This document shows, one piece after another, positions 46,229-57,842 of a DNA stretch of 64,000 nucleotides (position 1 is its first letter; the number at the start of each line of letters is the position of its first letter). Source of the DNA: Amphimedon queenslandica (Eukaryota; Porifera; Demospongiae; Haplosclerida; Niphatidae); NCBI RefSeq assembly GCF_000090795.2, contig NW_003546249.1, positions 364,553 to 428,552 on the forward strand. Reading direction: 5' to 3'. The notes beneath the pieces are model-generated. The model worked only from the letters and a program-made list of their open reading frames with translations, had not been told where the DNA came from and did no database searches. The position numbers were made by a program, and so were the translations under genes.

Positions 46229-49200
46229 TTGGTCCGGTGCTGGAAGGGACAATTACTGCACTCTTTATCCACGTGTGATTTTACGCATGGGCATTGTGTA
46301 GACCCAACCTCGTGTAATAAAATATCTTCTCGATTTGAAGTTGGAAAGGAGATCAGCTCTTATGATGAAATACTATCAGCTGTACATGAGTTAGTGGCTG
46401 AGCAGTGCGTTACTTATACCAGAGATTCTAGAACAATTGAAGCAGCTAAAGGACGTTTTCGACGGGAAATCAACCTAGCACTCAAGTATTATAAACTTAA
46501 ATTTACATGTATCAAAGGAGGACAAAAGCATTCTGGAAAGTCGATGGGACAAAGACCCATCCAAAGGTTTGTCTGATAGTGTGGCTGGACACAGACTAGC
46601 ATGTGTATTGTTTAGCATTGTTTCTTTGAAGGGTCACTGCTTTTTATGAGCATAATTATTATTGTCATGTAGGACATTTAGGGACTGCTGTACATCCTTT
46701 GTTAAAGCACATGCTTCCAAGAATGAAAAGACACTTCTTATAACTGATATTAACCTGCAGCACAATCATGAAACAAGCAAAGTTTGTTGTTTTTGTTAAT
46801 GCTTTTATAAGATTTATTGCAGTCTTTCTCTGTAGGAAATGTTCCAAGGCAAAGACACATTAGTGATGAATTGGCAGATGGAGTGCAAGTTATGTTTAAG
46901 ACTCGCTCAAACAAGGAGTTGCTACAAGATCACATTAGAATGATGTCTGACTAAATTGTTACTCTTAGCGATCTCTCCAATTATGCTGCAAAACTCAAAC
47001 CCAAGCAAAAAAACTTAGAAGAAATTTTAACTAATGGTAATGTAAGTGGAGTAAAATAGTAATTTTCATAACTTATGTTTATTCTTAATCATTCATTAGA
47101 TAAGAATACCGAAGTTTTAACAAATGAAGAGGGTGTGGTTTAAGGAATTTATTATCAAGATTTTTTCATAAAAATGTTTCTTCAAAGTTACCCTGAATTG
47201 ATGATGGTTGATGCTACATATAAATTAAACCTTCGTATGCTAGTTTTTATTCGGTTAGTTGTTGATGGTAATGGCAAGAGTGAAGTTGTATCTGTATTTC
47301 TTGTTTGTACAGAAGATTGTGAAACAATTAAGCCTCTACTAAACACTTTTAAGGAACACAATCCTGCTTCGATCCAAACTACAGCCATCTTTACTGACAA
47401 ATAATAAAGCAGTTACATCTGCCAGCTTACAGTTGTGTTTGTTCAATGTTTTGAGGTCCATGAAGCGAGAAATTAATGCTACATAAACGAAATCACACTT
47501 GAGCAAAAGTTAGTGACATTAGGAATTCTAAAACGTATTGCTTATTCAAAAAATGAAGAATATTTAAGTAACTATCAACAGCTCAAAGAGATGGTAATGA
47601 AATCTATGAAAGATAGACAACCATTCGAGTCATGGTACAAGGTCTCAATGGGTTACTGTGCTAAGTGTCTTGTAATTTTGGTAATGACACCAAGAATAGA
47701 CTAGAATTGATTAACCAAAAGCTGAAACAAGTTACTAAAAGGTTTGCAAGCTTTGAACAATTTTTTCATGATCTTGACGTCAGGAAGGAGACAGTCACTT
47801 AGCTAATTTAATTATCAAGAGACCTACCAGCCAAGTTGATGCTAAGTCTCCAGAATCACAATATTCTATACTCCTTACTCCATTTGCCTATGCTATTTTA
47901 TGTTGTCAGTTGGTAGCATCAAACAATGTTGAAATAAGGAAACCAACTTCAGTGACAAGTATCATTACATCGTGCAGTGAAACACAAGTAACACCAACAA
48001 ATAGTACTTGTCAATTTCACCAGATCAACCTTCTACATTGTCGACACATAATTGCTTTAAAAAAATCTTTCGAAACGGATCTTTACCATGAACATTCAGT
48101 ATCTAGTCGCTGGCTGATGCAGCAATACAAAGGTAGCCATCGCTTATTTAATGTACCAGAATGCAGCTAAGCAGTGATATTGTAGTCACTGTACAGCCAC
48201 AATGGGCTGTGCTGATACAGATGCAGAAGTACAAAGCTGCTTTTGTAGCAGCACAAAAGTTAGCTACACTAGCTAGTGAAGTATCAATGGAAAGGTTTTA
48301 GAACCGTTTGACAAGATTGTAAGACATAATTAAAGTTTGGGAAAAGAATGAAGCTAATGACTCTTTGTCATCACACAGTGACCCAGAGGTATGTTAATAT
48401 TATTTATTTATTTGATATATTTATATAATAAAGGATGACTTTGATAATCACACAACATTAATGCAGATTGCTGACCCTGAGGTTGACCATGATTGTGACA
48501 AACCTGATGTTCCATGGATGACTTGCTTGGAGAGAATTAGTGAAGTGCCTTGTCCTTTTGAGAATAATACAGAAAGGAATGTGTTGACCCAAACAATTGT
48601 GGTATATTGGTGTACTATACATTATATACCTTAAAGTGTAACAATATATATGTTCTGAATGACTCAGAAGAAGCAACAATTGATAGTAGCAACATTGAGA
48701 GGATTGCTTTGACACAACCCATTTTAGTATGCATTAGTGCATTTATACCATTTAATACACAATCTAAAATTTGGATCCTCTAGAATTGACTTGACACAGG
48801 CTCCTGTTAATAGTAATGAGAAGGATGTGTTGACTCATCCAGTTTCGGTATTACTATTTTGCATATGTATGTACAGTACAAAATTTGCTTCCAACTATTT
48901 CCTACCACCTCCAATGAAAGGCCTAGATGTTCAGGGCAAACTGTTATAGGAATTGGATGTAAGAGAAAAAGCATGACACTAAAAGCCAATAATGTTAGCA
49001 TCCCTTGGAAAAGAATAGAAGTATGATTATTAATAATTTATAAATTTGTTATGATTATGTAGTCATGCTGAACTGGTTTGTTGGTAAGTTAGCACTGGAC
49101 TCAGCTTTGAAAGGGAACCTTTTGCAGAAAAAGGACATAAAGAGTTTAAGGAATATGTTATAATCATGTCTTTGAAATGTAAACCTGTATCAATTAAAGA

Positions 49201-49395
49201 AGTATTTCGCTCAAGAAGATTACAATACTTTATTAAGATGAAGTCCAAATGTGAATGGTTATGTCGCATGTGTTATTGAACTTTAGATGAAGAGCAAGTA
49301 GCTTGTGACAGTTGCTTAAGCTGGTGTCATTTTAGATGTTCTGGCTTATCACATGCTCCAAAGCAAAGCAATGGTTTTGTAATACATGCTACATA
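46229..49395 (+). pseudogene. MULE transposase gene: FLYWCH-like, DDE, SWIM and PHD modules
   Basis: Exon 1 (to 46566) reads FEVGKEISSYDEILSAVHEL and KFTCIKGGQKHSGKSMGQRP. Exon 2 (46673-46781) completes a zinc-binding DNA-binding domain (TFRDCCTSF...QHNHETSK). Exon 3 (46823-47036) reads NVPRQRHISDEL and VTLSDLSNYAAKL. Exon 4 (from 47100) holds the core: PELMMVDATYKLN with the first Asp, FTDK with the second, and LCLFNVLRSMKREI. A SWIM finger follows (CQFH...LHCRHIIAL, 48018-48050), then short exons to 48870 and a PHD finger (CRMCY, ACDSCLSWCHFRCSGLSHAP, 49264-49370). The three early introns have GT-AG borders in compatible phase, but stops at about 46953, 47141 and 47401 and one before TLDEEQ break it. 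It moves DNA by cut and paste. TIRs not found. Confidence 0.85.
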
Positions 49396-49532
49396 CACTA
49401 TTCTTTACTGATAATAATAGTTATTATTATTAATAGTCTTATACAGATTTATTATTTATATTTCTAGTGGAATAGCACATTATTTATCTATGTGCATGCA
49501 CACAATGTTTCTTCCATGGAGAAAAAACAGAC

Positions 49533-49863
49533 TACAAGACAAATAGTGCAATAGTTTCCCCTTCCGTTACCGGACAAATATCCACTGCGTTTACTTTAAG
49601 TAGCTTAACTTCTAAGTCTGGATCTCTTAAGTTTATGTTGTTGTCATTCTTGTCATATTTAGATGAGAAAATTTGGGTGCCATCACCCTTTTCGTTGTTT
49701 AAATCAGACTCACTTGCAATTTTAATCAAAGCATCCAAGTCTCCTTCACTGAATGCTTTATCTATTAGATGTACAGCCTCATCGTAATCTCTGGCCTGAT
49801 AAACATTACGCCAAAAAGTACGTGGTATAGGATAGTGAGGAGTAGCAGCTCTCAGTTGTCTTT
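49533..49863 (-). CDS. Unrecognised terminal exon
   Basis: An open frame after an AAAG acceptor-like site reads QLRAATPHYPIPRTFWRNVY, ARDYDEAVHLIDKAFSEGDL, IKIASESDLNNEKGDG and EVKLLKVNAVDICPVTEGET, then stops (about 110 codons). Composition and lack of internal stops look like real protein. The frame is closed upstream by a stop, so an earlier exon would be needed; candidates around 50176-50717 are not convincing. No family recognised and no transposon signature. Confidence 0.4.
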
Positions 49864-50890
49864 ATGGAAGGCCAAGTGCAACAAAAATAAAAAAAAGATT
49901 ATAAACATTAATACATCAGTGTTGTAATCAATTTTTTAATCAAATATCCTACGATCATTTCCTTACGTGATCTCAAATAACCCTGCCCTAAAAAAATGGC
50001 TATTTAAAGAGAAAGTTTGTCCTTGAAAACAAGAAATCTGGCCAATGATATTATTACAAAAATTGTAATGTTTAGTTTTTGTTGTAATTGCTTCCAATGA
50101 TGACGCTTGTGTAGTTACTTAGATGTATGCGAAATCTTGGCCTCACTGTTGTCTGCTATGTAATGTGTAGGCTGACTATTTATACTGGCACTCAGTGAAA
50201 ACTACTTCAACTAAGCGTGTTTCCTTCATTTGAGTGTTGCTGCTGGGATAAACAAACAAAGAACTATTCAAGGAATTTAAGTATTCCGTATTTGTGTTAG
50301 TATTACACAATTTATGCTCAAAATTCCTTTTTATTTCCTTACAGGCAAAGACCAAACGGGAAAAAAATAAAGTGTGATAATAATCCTTAACAAATTGCAC
50401 AGAGACTTGATAAAATTACAATCTTTTGTATGAAATTGTTCAATAGACAACGACTCTTTAATATTAAAAATTGTTTTAATGCCTGGTAAAGACTTAAACG
50501 TCATGCATGTTGTGGATACTATAACCATTATATCAAGAGTGGTTATCATTCCTTTTGTAGTCACATTGTTATTGTTTCTGCCTGTAATTATGACTAAAAA
50601 TTTACTGTGTCCAAAACACTGACTGCATCCAATGGAAGCAGTTGCAGTCATGCAAATGCAATGATTTCTGGAAAAAGATGCAGGTGAAAACTGAAAATGA
50701 TGCAGATACTCAGCCAAAAAGTACTGCGGGTGTGGCTGAGCAGCGTCTATGTTAGTACTAAGAGTTTTTTCACCAATTTTTACTGATTTCCATAAACTAT
50801 TTTTTGGCTCACTAGAAAAAAATGTTAGAGAGCCAAAAATTCCTCAGCAATTTAAGCCGTTACAAACATTAAGCACACTCAGGCTGAGTA
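49864..50890. other. No firmly supported gene
   Basis: Minus-strand ORFs at 50176-50400 and 50331-50717 overlap in different frames and show no domain. From about 50700 sequence related to the foldback cluster begins (GGTGTGGCTGAGCAGC). Confidence 0.35.
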
Positions 50891-52245
50891 TCTTTCAGGC
50901 TAGAATTCAAGGTTTCCTACGCCATAATTTATCAATTTCAATCACAAACAACCTTGTGTAACTAACGGATAATGTTTAAGCAAAAATTGTGCTGTAGAAA
51001 ATCTGCATTCTTCTCTATAAAGTATTAGGCAGCCACAACCTGCCTAAGTGAGCGCTAAGGCTTGGAAAAGGTACTACGTTTAGCTCTCTATCTAATTTAT
51101 TTTAGGCAATTTTTGTTTACACACAACAACCTACACCTATAGAAGTATTCAAGTAATTGGAGTAGCTATGGCTGTTTTTGAAGCAATTAAATTTAAAAAT
51201 AGAATTTCTGGTTTTTCGTCAAAAGGCTAGCTATAGCAGAGACAAAAGCCATCCTAAAAATTATATAACAATGGCGAAATTTACCACAAGAAAATTTATG
51301 TCATAAAACTAGCCTTTTTTTAAAAAAACAAGAAATTCTATTTTCAAATTTAACTGTTCAAAAAACATTGCTATTGCTGCTCAAATTACTTGAAAACTTA
51401 GTATAGTTGCAGGTTATGTTGTGTAAAAATTGAATGAGAAAATTGCTTAAAATACATGAGATACAGGGCTAAAAAGCACCCCCTTTAGGCCTTAATGTTC
51501 ACTGAGATGGGGTAAGGCTTGGTATTTTTAAGGCTAAAACTCAGGTTTTCAACATTATCATCCACCAATTTTACCATATACCATCTTCTATAAGTAATAG
51601 GTGATGTTTAAGCAAAAATGTAACTTACTTGCAAGTACTTACAAAGTGGTCAATTTGTCTTCACTCTGGGCTTTCAAGGCCAGTAAAAGAATAACTAAAC
51701 TTAGAAAGTAAGGTGAAACGCACAAATATTTATTGACTCTTGCAATTTAGTTTTTTTTTGCTTAAACCTACCAGTTGGCCATACCAGGTGGTTTATGGTG
51801 AAATTGGTGAATTATAATATACAAAACCTAAGTTCTAGCCTGGAAGATACCCAGCCACACCCTGCCTCAGTGGGTGTAAGGCTTGAAAAGGGTAGCTTTA
51901 GCTCTTTATCTCGTTTATTTTATGTAATTTCTTAAACAATTTTTCATACAATTTTTACATAATATAACCTACACCTATACTAAGTATTCAAGTAATTGGA
52001 GTAGCAATAGCTGTGTTTTTTTAAACATTTTAATTTAAAAATGGAACTTTTGGTTTTTCATCAAAAGGCTGGCTATACCAGATACAAAAGCCATCCTAAA
52101 AATCAAATTAAAATATGGCCTAAGAAAACTTTATACTGTCATAAAACTATAGCCTTTTGATGAAACACCAGAAATTTATGTTTAATTTTAACTGTTTCAA
52201 AAACATAGCTTTTGCTACTCCAATTACTTGAATCTTTGCAGGTTA
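50891..52245. repeat. Nested direct and inverted repeat cluster
   Basis: Two foldbacks in direct repeat. The first pairs about 51138-51240 with 51300-51400; the second pairs about 51960-52075 with 52145-52240. Both contain AGTATTCAAGTAATTGGAGT and its complement. Flanking blocks also repeat: 51000-51100 is inverted at 51440-51540 and direct at 51845-51940, and 50895-50990 is inverted at 51750-51850. The whole can fold into several alternative hairpins. No coding content. Confidence 0.75.
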
Positions 52246-54218
52246 TTAAATTTGGCCATTAAAAATCATAGCTAAATGGTAAAGTTTTTTGCAAGCACAA
52301 TGGGAGAACTAAGAGCTTGTACCTGCTAGGTTAAAATTAATCTTATGTATGCATGTGCACAAATCAAATCTCGGGAGAAAAAGTGTGAACTGGCAACACC
52401 ACTAACTTGACTAAAGTCAAAAGCCGCCACAGGAGTAATCTCGCAATACTTATATCAGCTAGCATTGTCAGGTAAGACGCTCACTCGAATAATACTTCAT
52501 ACCGAGTGGCCTTTACACATCATATACATTCTTTTCCACTGCTGGCTCTCCAGTCCTGCCATGACTCTATCTCAAGTTGATTTCTCTTTGCTCATTTTCC
52601 TACTTTCGCTTGCTGACAGCATGGATGAAGAAGTTCAGAAAGCTAGAAGGGCAATCAAACATTTGGCTAGCCTAACTGCGGCATCAGAGGTAGAGTGGCC
52701 TACTACAAGTAGACCTTCAAGTTCAAGTGAGAGTCTGCAACATGGAGCTAGAGATAGTTTAATAATAATAATAATAATAATTGATTTTATCTGTGGCAAC
52801 TGTGTAAACTGTGGTTTGTCACTTATCCCTGTAATTATTCCTTCCCACGTTAAGAAAAATAATATTGATATTATAATTACCTGCATGTATTTTCCCATGT
52901 ATTGTGATGAGTGCTTTGGCCCTTGACTGTACTAAAAGGGGAGAAGGACTCAAGATGAAGTTACACTTCTTTTTTGGAAGGAAAGCAGATGGCATGGAAA
53001 CATCACTTCTTCTACTTGGCTGGCAAAAAAGAAACTTGAGTTCCCACTACAGAGCAAAAGAAAGAAGTGCTGTATTAAGTAGGGTTGGGGGTAAAGGAGG
53101 TTGAATTTGATGACATTAACATCAATTCAGCTCAACTCAAGGAAGTATCTCTTACTGCCCTCAATTGAAAAATTGTGGAGGATTTCAGTTTCTTAAACGC
53201 TCTCAAAACTCAAACAATTTGAAAGCTGCTTTTAATGAGAGAAATTATAGGTAATAATTAAAAAATTAATAGTTAAGTTTTTAACTTTAAGCAGTCTCAA
53301 TGATTATCTAGAACTAAAGATTAAAATAACTGAAGAAACTGTGAACATATAAGGAGAGGGTTTATCTTGAATGATACACTTCAAGAAGTAAAAAGCCTAA
53401 GTTTTCACTGGAGAAGAAACTAAGAGTAATTATTAATTTTAATTTTGCAGATTATTTCTTTTTTTTACATTAGGTCAAGTTTATTGGAGAGAGCGCTGAT
53501 GACGTTTGAGGCCCAACTAGAGAATTTTTCTCATTGATAGTGTTAATAATCTGAGACACACTTTTGAGGCAAAGAGAATTGCAAGTTTATTTTAAGTGAC
53601 ATGTTAGCCGTCCAAGTAAGAAGTGTGTAGAAACTTTGCTAATCAATGCTTTTATATTTTTCATTTTTTCAGAATCAACACTATTTTTTGATGGGATGCT
53701 TTGTGTTTTATTTAGTATATATGGAGGTTCTGGATTCCCTGTCATGTCACAACAAACCTTTGATTACATGGTTCACGGTTCATATAATGAGACCAGTATT
53801 AAGCCCACTAACATATCAGACTGAGGTGTCTTACAGAGAAGGTATGAGTGGGCCTGCTTTGTTCTAAGTACCATCGTAAATATGCAGATCAAAGATGCAA
53901 CATCAAATGAAGAGTTGCAGGCTGTCTTGTCAGATGATATCTCTATGTTAACAGGCACTGGCTACAGAAAGCCTATAGCTGACACTGTTAGTGACAAATC
54001 TCTATTACTCTCCGTAAATACTGACTTCCACCAGATGGCAAAGTGCAAAGTAGAGTTGCACCAGTTTTGTGAAGGGCTAAAAGTTTTCGAATTTTTGGAT
54101 GCACTAAAGATGAATCCTTCATGAAAATTCTACTGTGTTCATGACAATAATACCACACTTACTTCAGGTTAGGTACTTACTGTCTTATTGATTTTAAGTG
54201 TAAGTCTAAGGTTAAAAG

Positions 54219-54578
54219 AACATAAAAAATTTAAAAAAAACTAGATGAAGCAGGAACCTAGAGCAAGTTCATAAAAAAGTAATGGAAACAAGGGCAAGGA
54301 GGATTGTGAACGAATACCAATGAAAATCCAAAATGAAAATCCAAAATGAAAATCTTACTCTTGTGACAAATTCTACTCTACATTGTATCATTACTACTAT
54401 TATGTAAGTAATTATGGGTCACCTTGCAATGTAGAGTAGCATTTGCGTCATGATTTCCATTTTGGATTTTCATTGGTAGTCGTTCAGAATCCTACTTGCC
54501 CTTGTTTCCATTTTTTCTGTATGAACTTGCTCTAGAATCCTACTTCATCTAGTTCTTTTAAAATCTTTTATGTTTTTG
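54219..54578. mobile_element. Foldback MITE with ~150-bp arms
   Basis: The left arm starts AACATAAAAAATTTAAAA and the right arm ends with its near complement. Shared inner words include CTAGATGAAG, GGAAACAAGGGCAAG and CCAATGAAAATCCAAAATG. The arms meet around a ~50-bp centre. It lies inside the HECT pseudogene, between exon pieces. A single diverged arm recurs near 21005 in dispersed copy A. Confidence 0.85.
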
Positions 54579-54811
54579 TTTGTGTTGATTTTTAGATAAT
54601 ATTTTTAAGAATATTTCTTCACACAGTATCCAATGCCACTCTGGTGAATAGTTAATTCTATACTGATCAATGTTTCAGTAATGAAAACTGCCACAATTAT
54701 ATCTATTGGCTGTGCTACCCATCTAATTCCACTTAGAGCCTATCAATTCCAATTTCTGATTTTATTTGCCATCATTGTTAATTCACCTTTTCCTTAATCG
54801 TTGATTATTTA

Positions 54812-55456
54812 TAGTCGGTTTCAGTTGAGAAGAAACCACCACCACCCCTTATAACTTTTTTCTCACTAATGCTAGCAAATTGAAATATGGTATAGCTGCA
54901 TGACGGGTTCTTCCGAAAATCCTTACCAATTTTTAAGTTTCTACGTACTCTGGAAGGTTCTAAACGGGTTCTTTCGCTTGAGATAAAAGGAGCCGCCATG
55001 ACGAATTGTGTGCGTGACTCCATTGAATATCATTTGCATCTCATTAAATTTAGTCGAAAAATAATGTTTTTTTATTTTAAAAATAAAACAAAACATATCA
55101 AGCTCTTTAGATCTACTAATATTCAACCAGGAGCTTTCTCTTGAGGATAATTCTTGCTATATCACTCCACAGCCTCCTCAATTTTAGTTGTTCTTCGTTG
55201 CCAATAGACTTGTTGATTCACCGGTATTCCGAGCTCTATACCAGCTGAAAACAGGCACCATAAACAAGAAAAGGATAAATGGAGGTAGCGGCAACCACTG
55301 TAGAGGTACAATAGATACTACAGTAAGTTAAAGGAGAAGAAACGCTCGAAAAATGAGAGCTTGCAGATTGCAGCCATGTTTGGGCGTGGCTACACGTGAA
55401 GTTTTAATGACGAAAATATTGATTTACTTCCGTTTCTTTTCAACTGAAACCGACTA
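54812..55456. mobile_element. TA-flanked MITE with 25-bp TIRs
   Basis: The left end (54812-54836) begins TAGTCGGTTTCAGTTGAGAA; the complement of the right end (55432-55456) begins TAGTCGGTTTCAGTTGAAAA. They match at 24 of 25 bases. Both sides abut TA, as for Tc1/mariner-type insertion. Length 645 bp, no transposase. Lies in the interrupted HECT locus. Confidence 0.88.
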
Positions 55457-55659
55457 TATATATTATGATCTTTATTTATATGCATACTTTAAAATCTATT
55501 CATTCATTTATTTTTCCCTTTTCTTTCTTTCCTGATTTTCATGGTGCCAGGAGCTCTTGCTGATAGACCTTCAGGATGCTTCTTCTGCTCTCTCTGTACT
55601 ATGTTAAACTACTTACTTGATGCATATTGTAAAATTATTATTAAATTAAATAGTTGTCT

Positions 55660-56420
55660 TCACATAAGTCCTTGTTCAAGAAGCAGTGAGAGTATCCATC
55701 TTCCTTGCAATCCTGTCCTGTGTTGTTCCTGTTCTGTGTTGTTGCTGTTGTCAAGTTCATGATCATTGTCTTAATAACATTATTGTTTGCAATTTTTAAA
55801 AAATACAATTTATTAATTATTTATTGTAATAAAACAATGGATTAAATAACTTCTCTCTGGAAGCCTGGAACCTCCACTAAGTATTGCAGTTGATCCAAGC
55901 ATAACTAGATGAAAAAAATTGCTTGCTTTTTCAGTTCAGAGAACAAAGCATGCGCGACCACAACCAAATTTTGGAGCACATGTTTCTTTTAATTAACAAA
56001 ATGTCGGAATGAGGTAAGTTTTGACTGATGCTACTGTCATAATGTCACTTCTTCCTTTCTTGGTGAACAAGGTAATGAGACATGGACCTGCGCATAGACT
56101 GTTGGAGTAGAATGGTGTAAGAATTAGCCTTCTAGCACCGGCCAATATTGAGATACAGACCGACAACTGGATTGGCACGAGATGATGATGAAGACGACTG
56201 AACAAAACAGCCGTTTTGCCGATTTTTGTCTTTCCTCTCAGACAAGGTGTAGAGCCATGTTAGTGGCACCTATGGAGTCTTCTGGTCATAATAAGGTCCT
56301 CTAAGAAGTCTGGTAAGCATAGGAACTTGTTTTCCTGGTATAGCAAGGCTGCAAAAGTCGTGGCAGCCATATTGTTTTGGGGTGAATCCTACCTAGTAAC
56401 ACTACCGCATTACTAATACT
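55660..56420. mobile_element. Dispersed repeat, copy B
   Basis: Matches 21240-22012 over about 760 bp in the same orientation, ending with the same GCTACCGCATTACTAATA sequence. Located in the HECT locus just before its C-terminal exons. A common right end at both sites suggests a defined element terminus, but no inverted repeats were seen. Confidence 0.7.
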
Positions 56421-57075
56421 TAAATTGTCGAACTTCTAGCTATTTTTTTAGTCAAAATGAATTATGCAGAGCAACAAACAACTAAAATGTTATTATTGTT
56501 TGTTAAAATTAACAAATTTAAACACTTCTGTGCAGCAGACTCTGTATCATTTAAAGTCTTTTCTGATGCGTTATCAGCAGAAGTTGCATACATTAACTTA
56601 CTACATTTCTTAGATGAATGCAGTGGCATGCTGTCATAGTTATAAACATTTCATTTAATGTAATTGTATTGTTTTACATGTGTAGCTGGATCATGTAGCT
56701 GTACATTAGAAGATGTATTACTGTTTTGTACAGGCAAACGTGTACTGTCACTATGTGTATCTCCTAAAGTGAAATTTAGATAAGGTCAATTGGCCACATC
56801 TTCAGTGTGTGCAATGGAGATTCACTTGCCATTGGATCATTCACATTATATCAGTTTTAATGAGGCTATGGTGTTAACTATCAAAGGAAACGATGGATTT
56901 GGAAAATGGTAGATCTAATTAGTAAGTATGACTTTCCCATTATCTCACTATAAATGCATCTCATCTCATTCAATATGTTAAACTTTTCACTTCAATGGAG
57001 ATGTTATTTGATAATGATTTTAATATCTGGTTTCAATTTTAAAAGACATATGCCCAAGTTTCAATATGGGCAAAC

Positions 57076-57283
57076 TACCGTATAGCTTGAAATTTTCATG
57101 GAATGTAAATTTCGTGATTTTTTTGGTTATGTGCTGCCCACAAAGTTTAAACCCACGAAATCATTGAAGTGCTATCCCCAACAGTCTATGTAAACTGTCA
57201 ACTACGAAAGTTCAACCACAAATTGCCCCACTAGGAGCAAACCATGAAACTATCAACCCATGAAAATGTCAAGCTATACGGTA
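57076..57283. mobile_element. Short TA-flanked MITE (~208 bp)
   Basis: Starts TACCGTATAGCTTGAAATTT and ends with the complement of TACCGTATAGCTTGACATTT. The 26-base ends match at 25 positions. The outer TA pair suggests Tc1/mariner-like targeting. Sub-terminal inverted words (AAACCCACGAAA, CAACCCATGAAA) recur inside. Confidence 0.85.
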
Positions 57284-57842
57284 TTTCGGACCTCCAATGC
57301 TCTGAATATTATAAGTTTCAAAGAATACACTCGCTGGTATATATATCAAACTACATAAGCTTTTTATTAAACAGGAAAACTACAGAAATATGACTTTATA
57401 CAATTGAAGTAATGACAAATTTGTATGTCACAAGCCAAATTTATTGTGCACTTCCTATAGTTCTCTATTCATGTATGAATTCTACTAACTGTCTATTTCG
57501 GTATATTATCATTAAGGACCGTTGGCAGAATATAAATATCACTTTATGAGCTAGAAATTAAGGCTTGTTTAATATATATTGCATGCAAGTATGGTAGCAA
57601 AATGTGGATTTATAGTTTCACTATATAAATGTCCTGGACATTGTTATTGGTCTTATGAAATGAAGGGCTCAGGAAAAAGAGAAAATAAAAACGTATTTTT
57701 ACCAAAATTAAGTTAATACTGTTAAAATACTTTATAGACTTCTAGCTTTCATTTCACTAAGTTTCAAGCAAATCCACACTACGGAAAATTTGGGGGTTTT
57801 TTGGATAGGTAAAAAAGTTGGTGATGGGTTAAAAATAACAAA
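57284..57842. other. No supported gene
   Basis: AT-rich spacer between the MITE and the next transposase relic. Confidence 0.4.

Larger units (their letters stand above)
52621..56925 (+). pseudogene. HECT E3 ubiquitin ligase, G2E3-like, decayed and TE-interrupted
   Basis: A start reads MDEEVQKARRAIKHLASLTA, then a Ser-rich stretch ending before a (TAA)n run. Pieces of a domain seen in many sponge, coral and fish HECT proteins follow (EVEFDDINI, then GGFQFLKRSQNSNNL, 53095-53230). HECT pieces come in order: VKFIGESADD then GPTREFFSLI (53475-53538), IYGGSGFPVMSQQTFDYMVH (53728-53785), LTGTGYRKPIADTVSDKS and KVELHQFCEGLKVFEFL (53955-54110), then after about 2.3 kb of inserted elements AEVAYINLLHFLDECSG (56574-56630) and LEDVLLFCTGKRV, SVCAMEIHLPLDHSHYISF, KGNDGFGKW (56705-56920). 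The catalytic Cys is present (codon 56807-56809). In-frame stops at DDV*GP and KFR*GQ and frameshifts near 53100-53250 indicate a pseudogene. It would transfer ubiquitin to substrates. Confidence 0.8.

Noticed and set aside
50331-50717. Minus-strand 128-codon frame
   Set aside because: No recognisable motif, overlaps another minus frame, and borders the foldback repeat cluster; too weak to call a gene.
52635-52898. Minus-strand 87-codon frame
   Set aside because: Antisense to the start of the HECT-like gene and contains the translated (TAA)n run.
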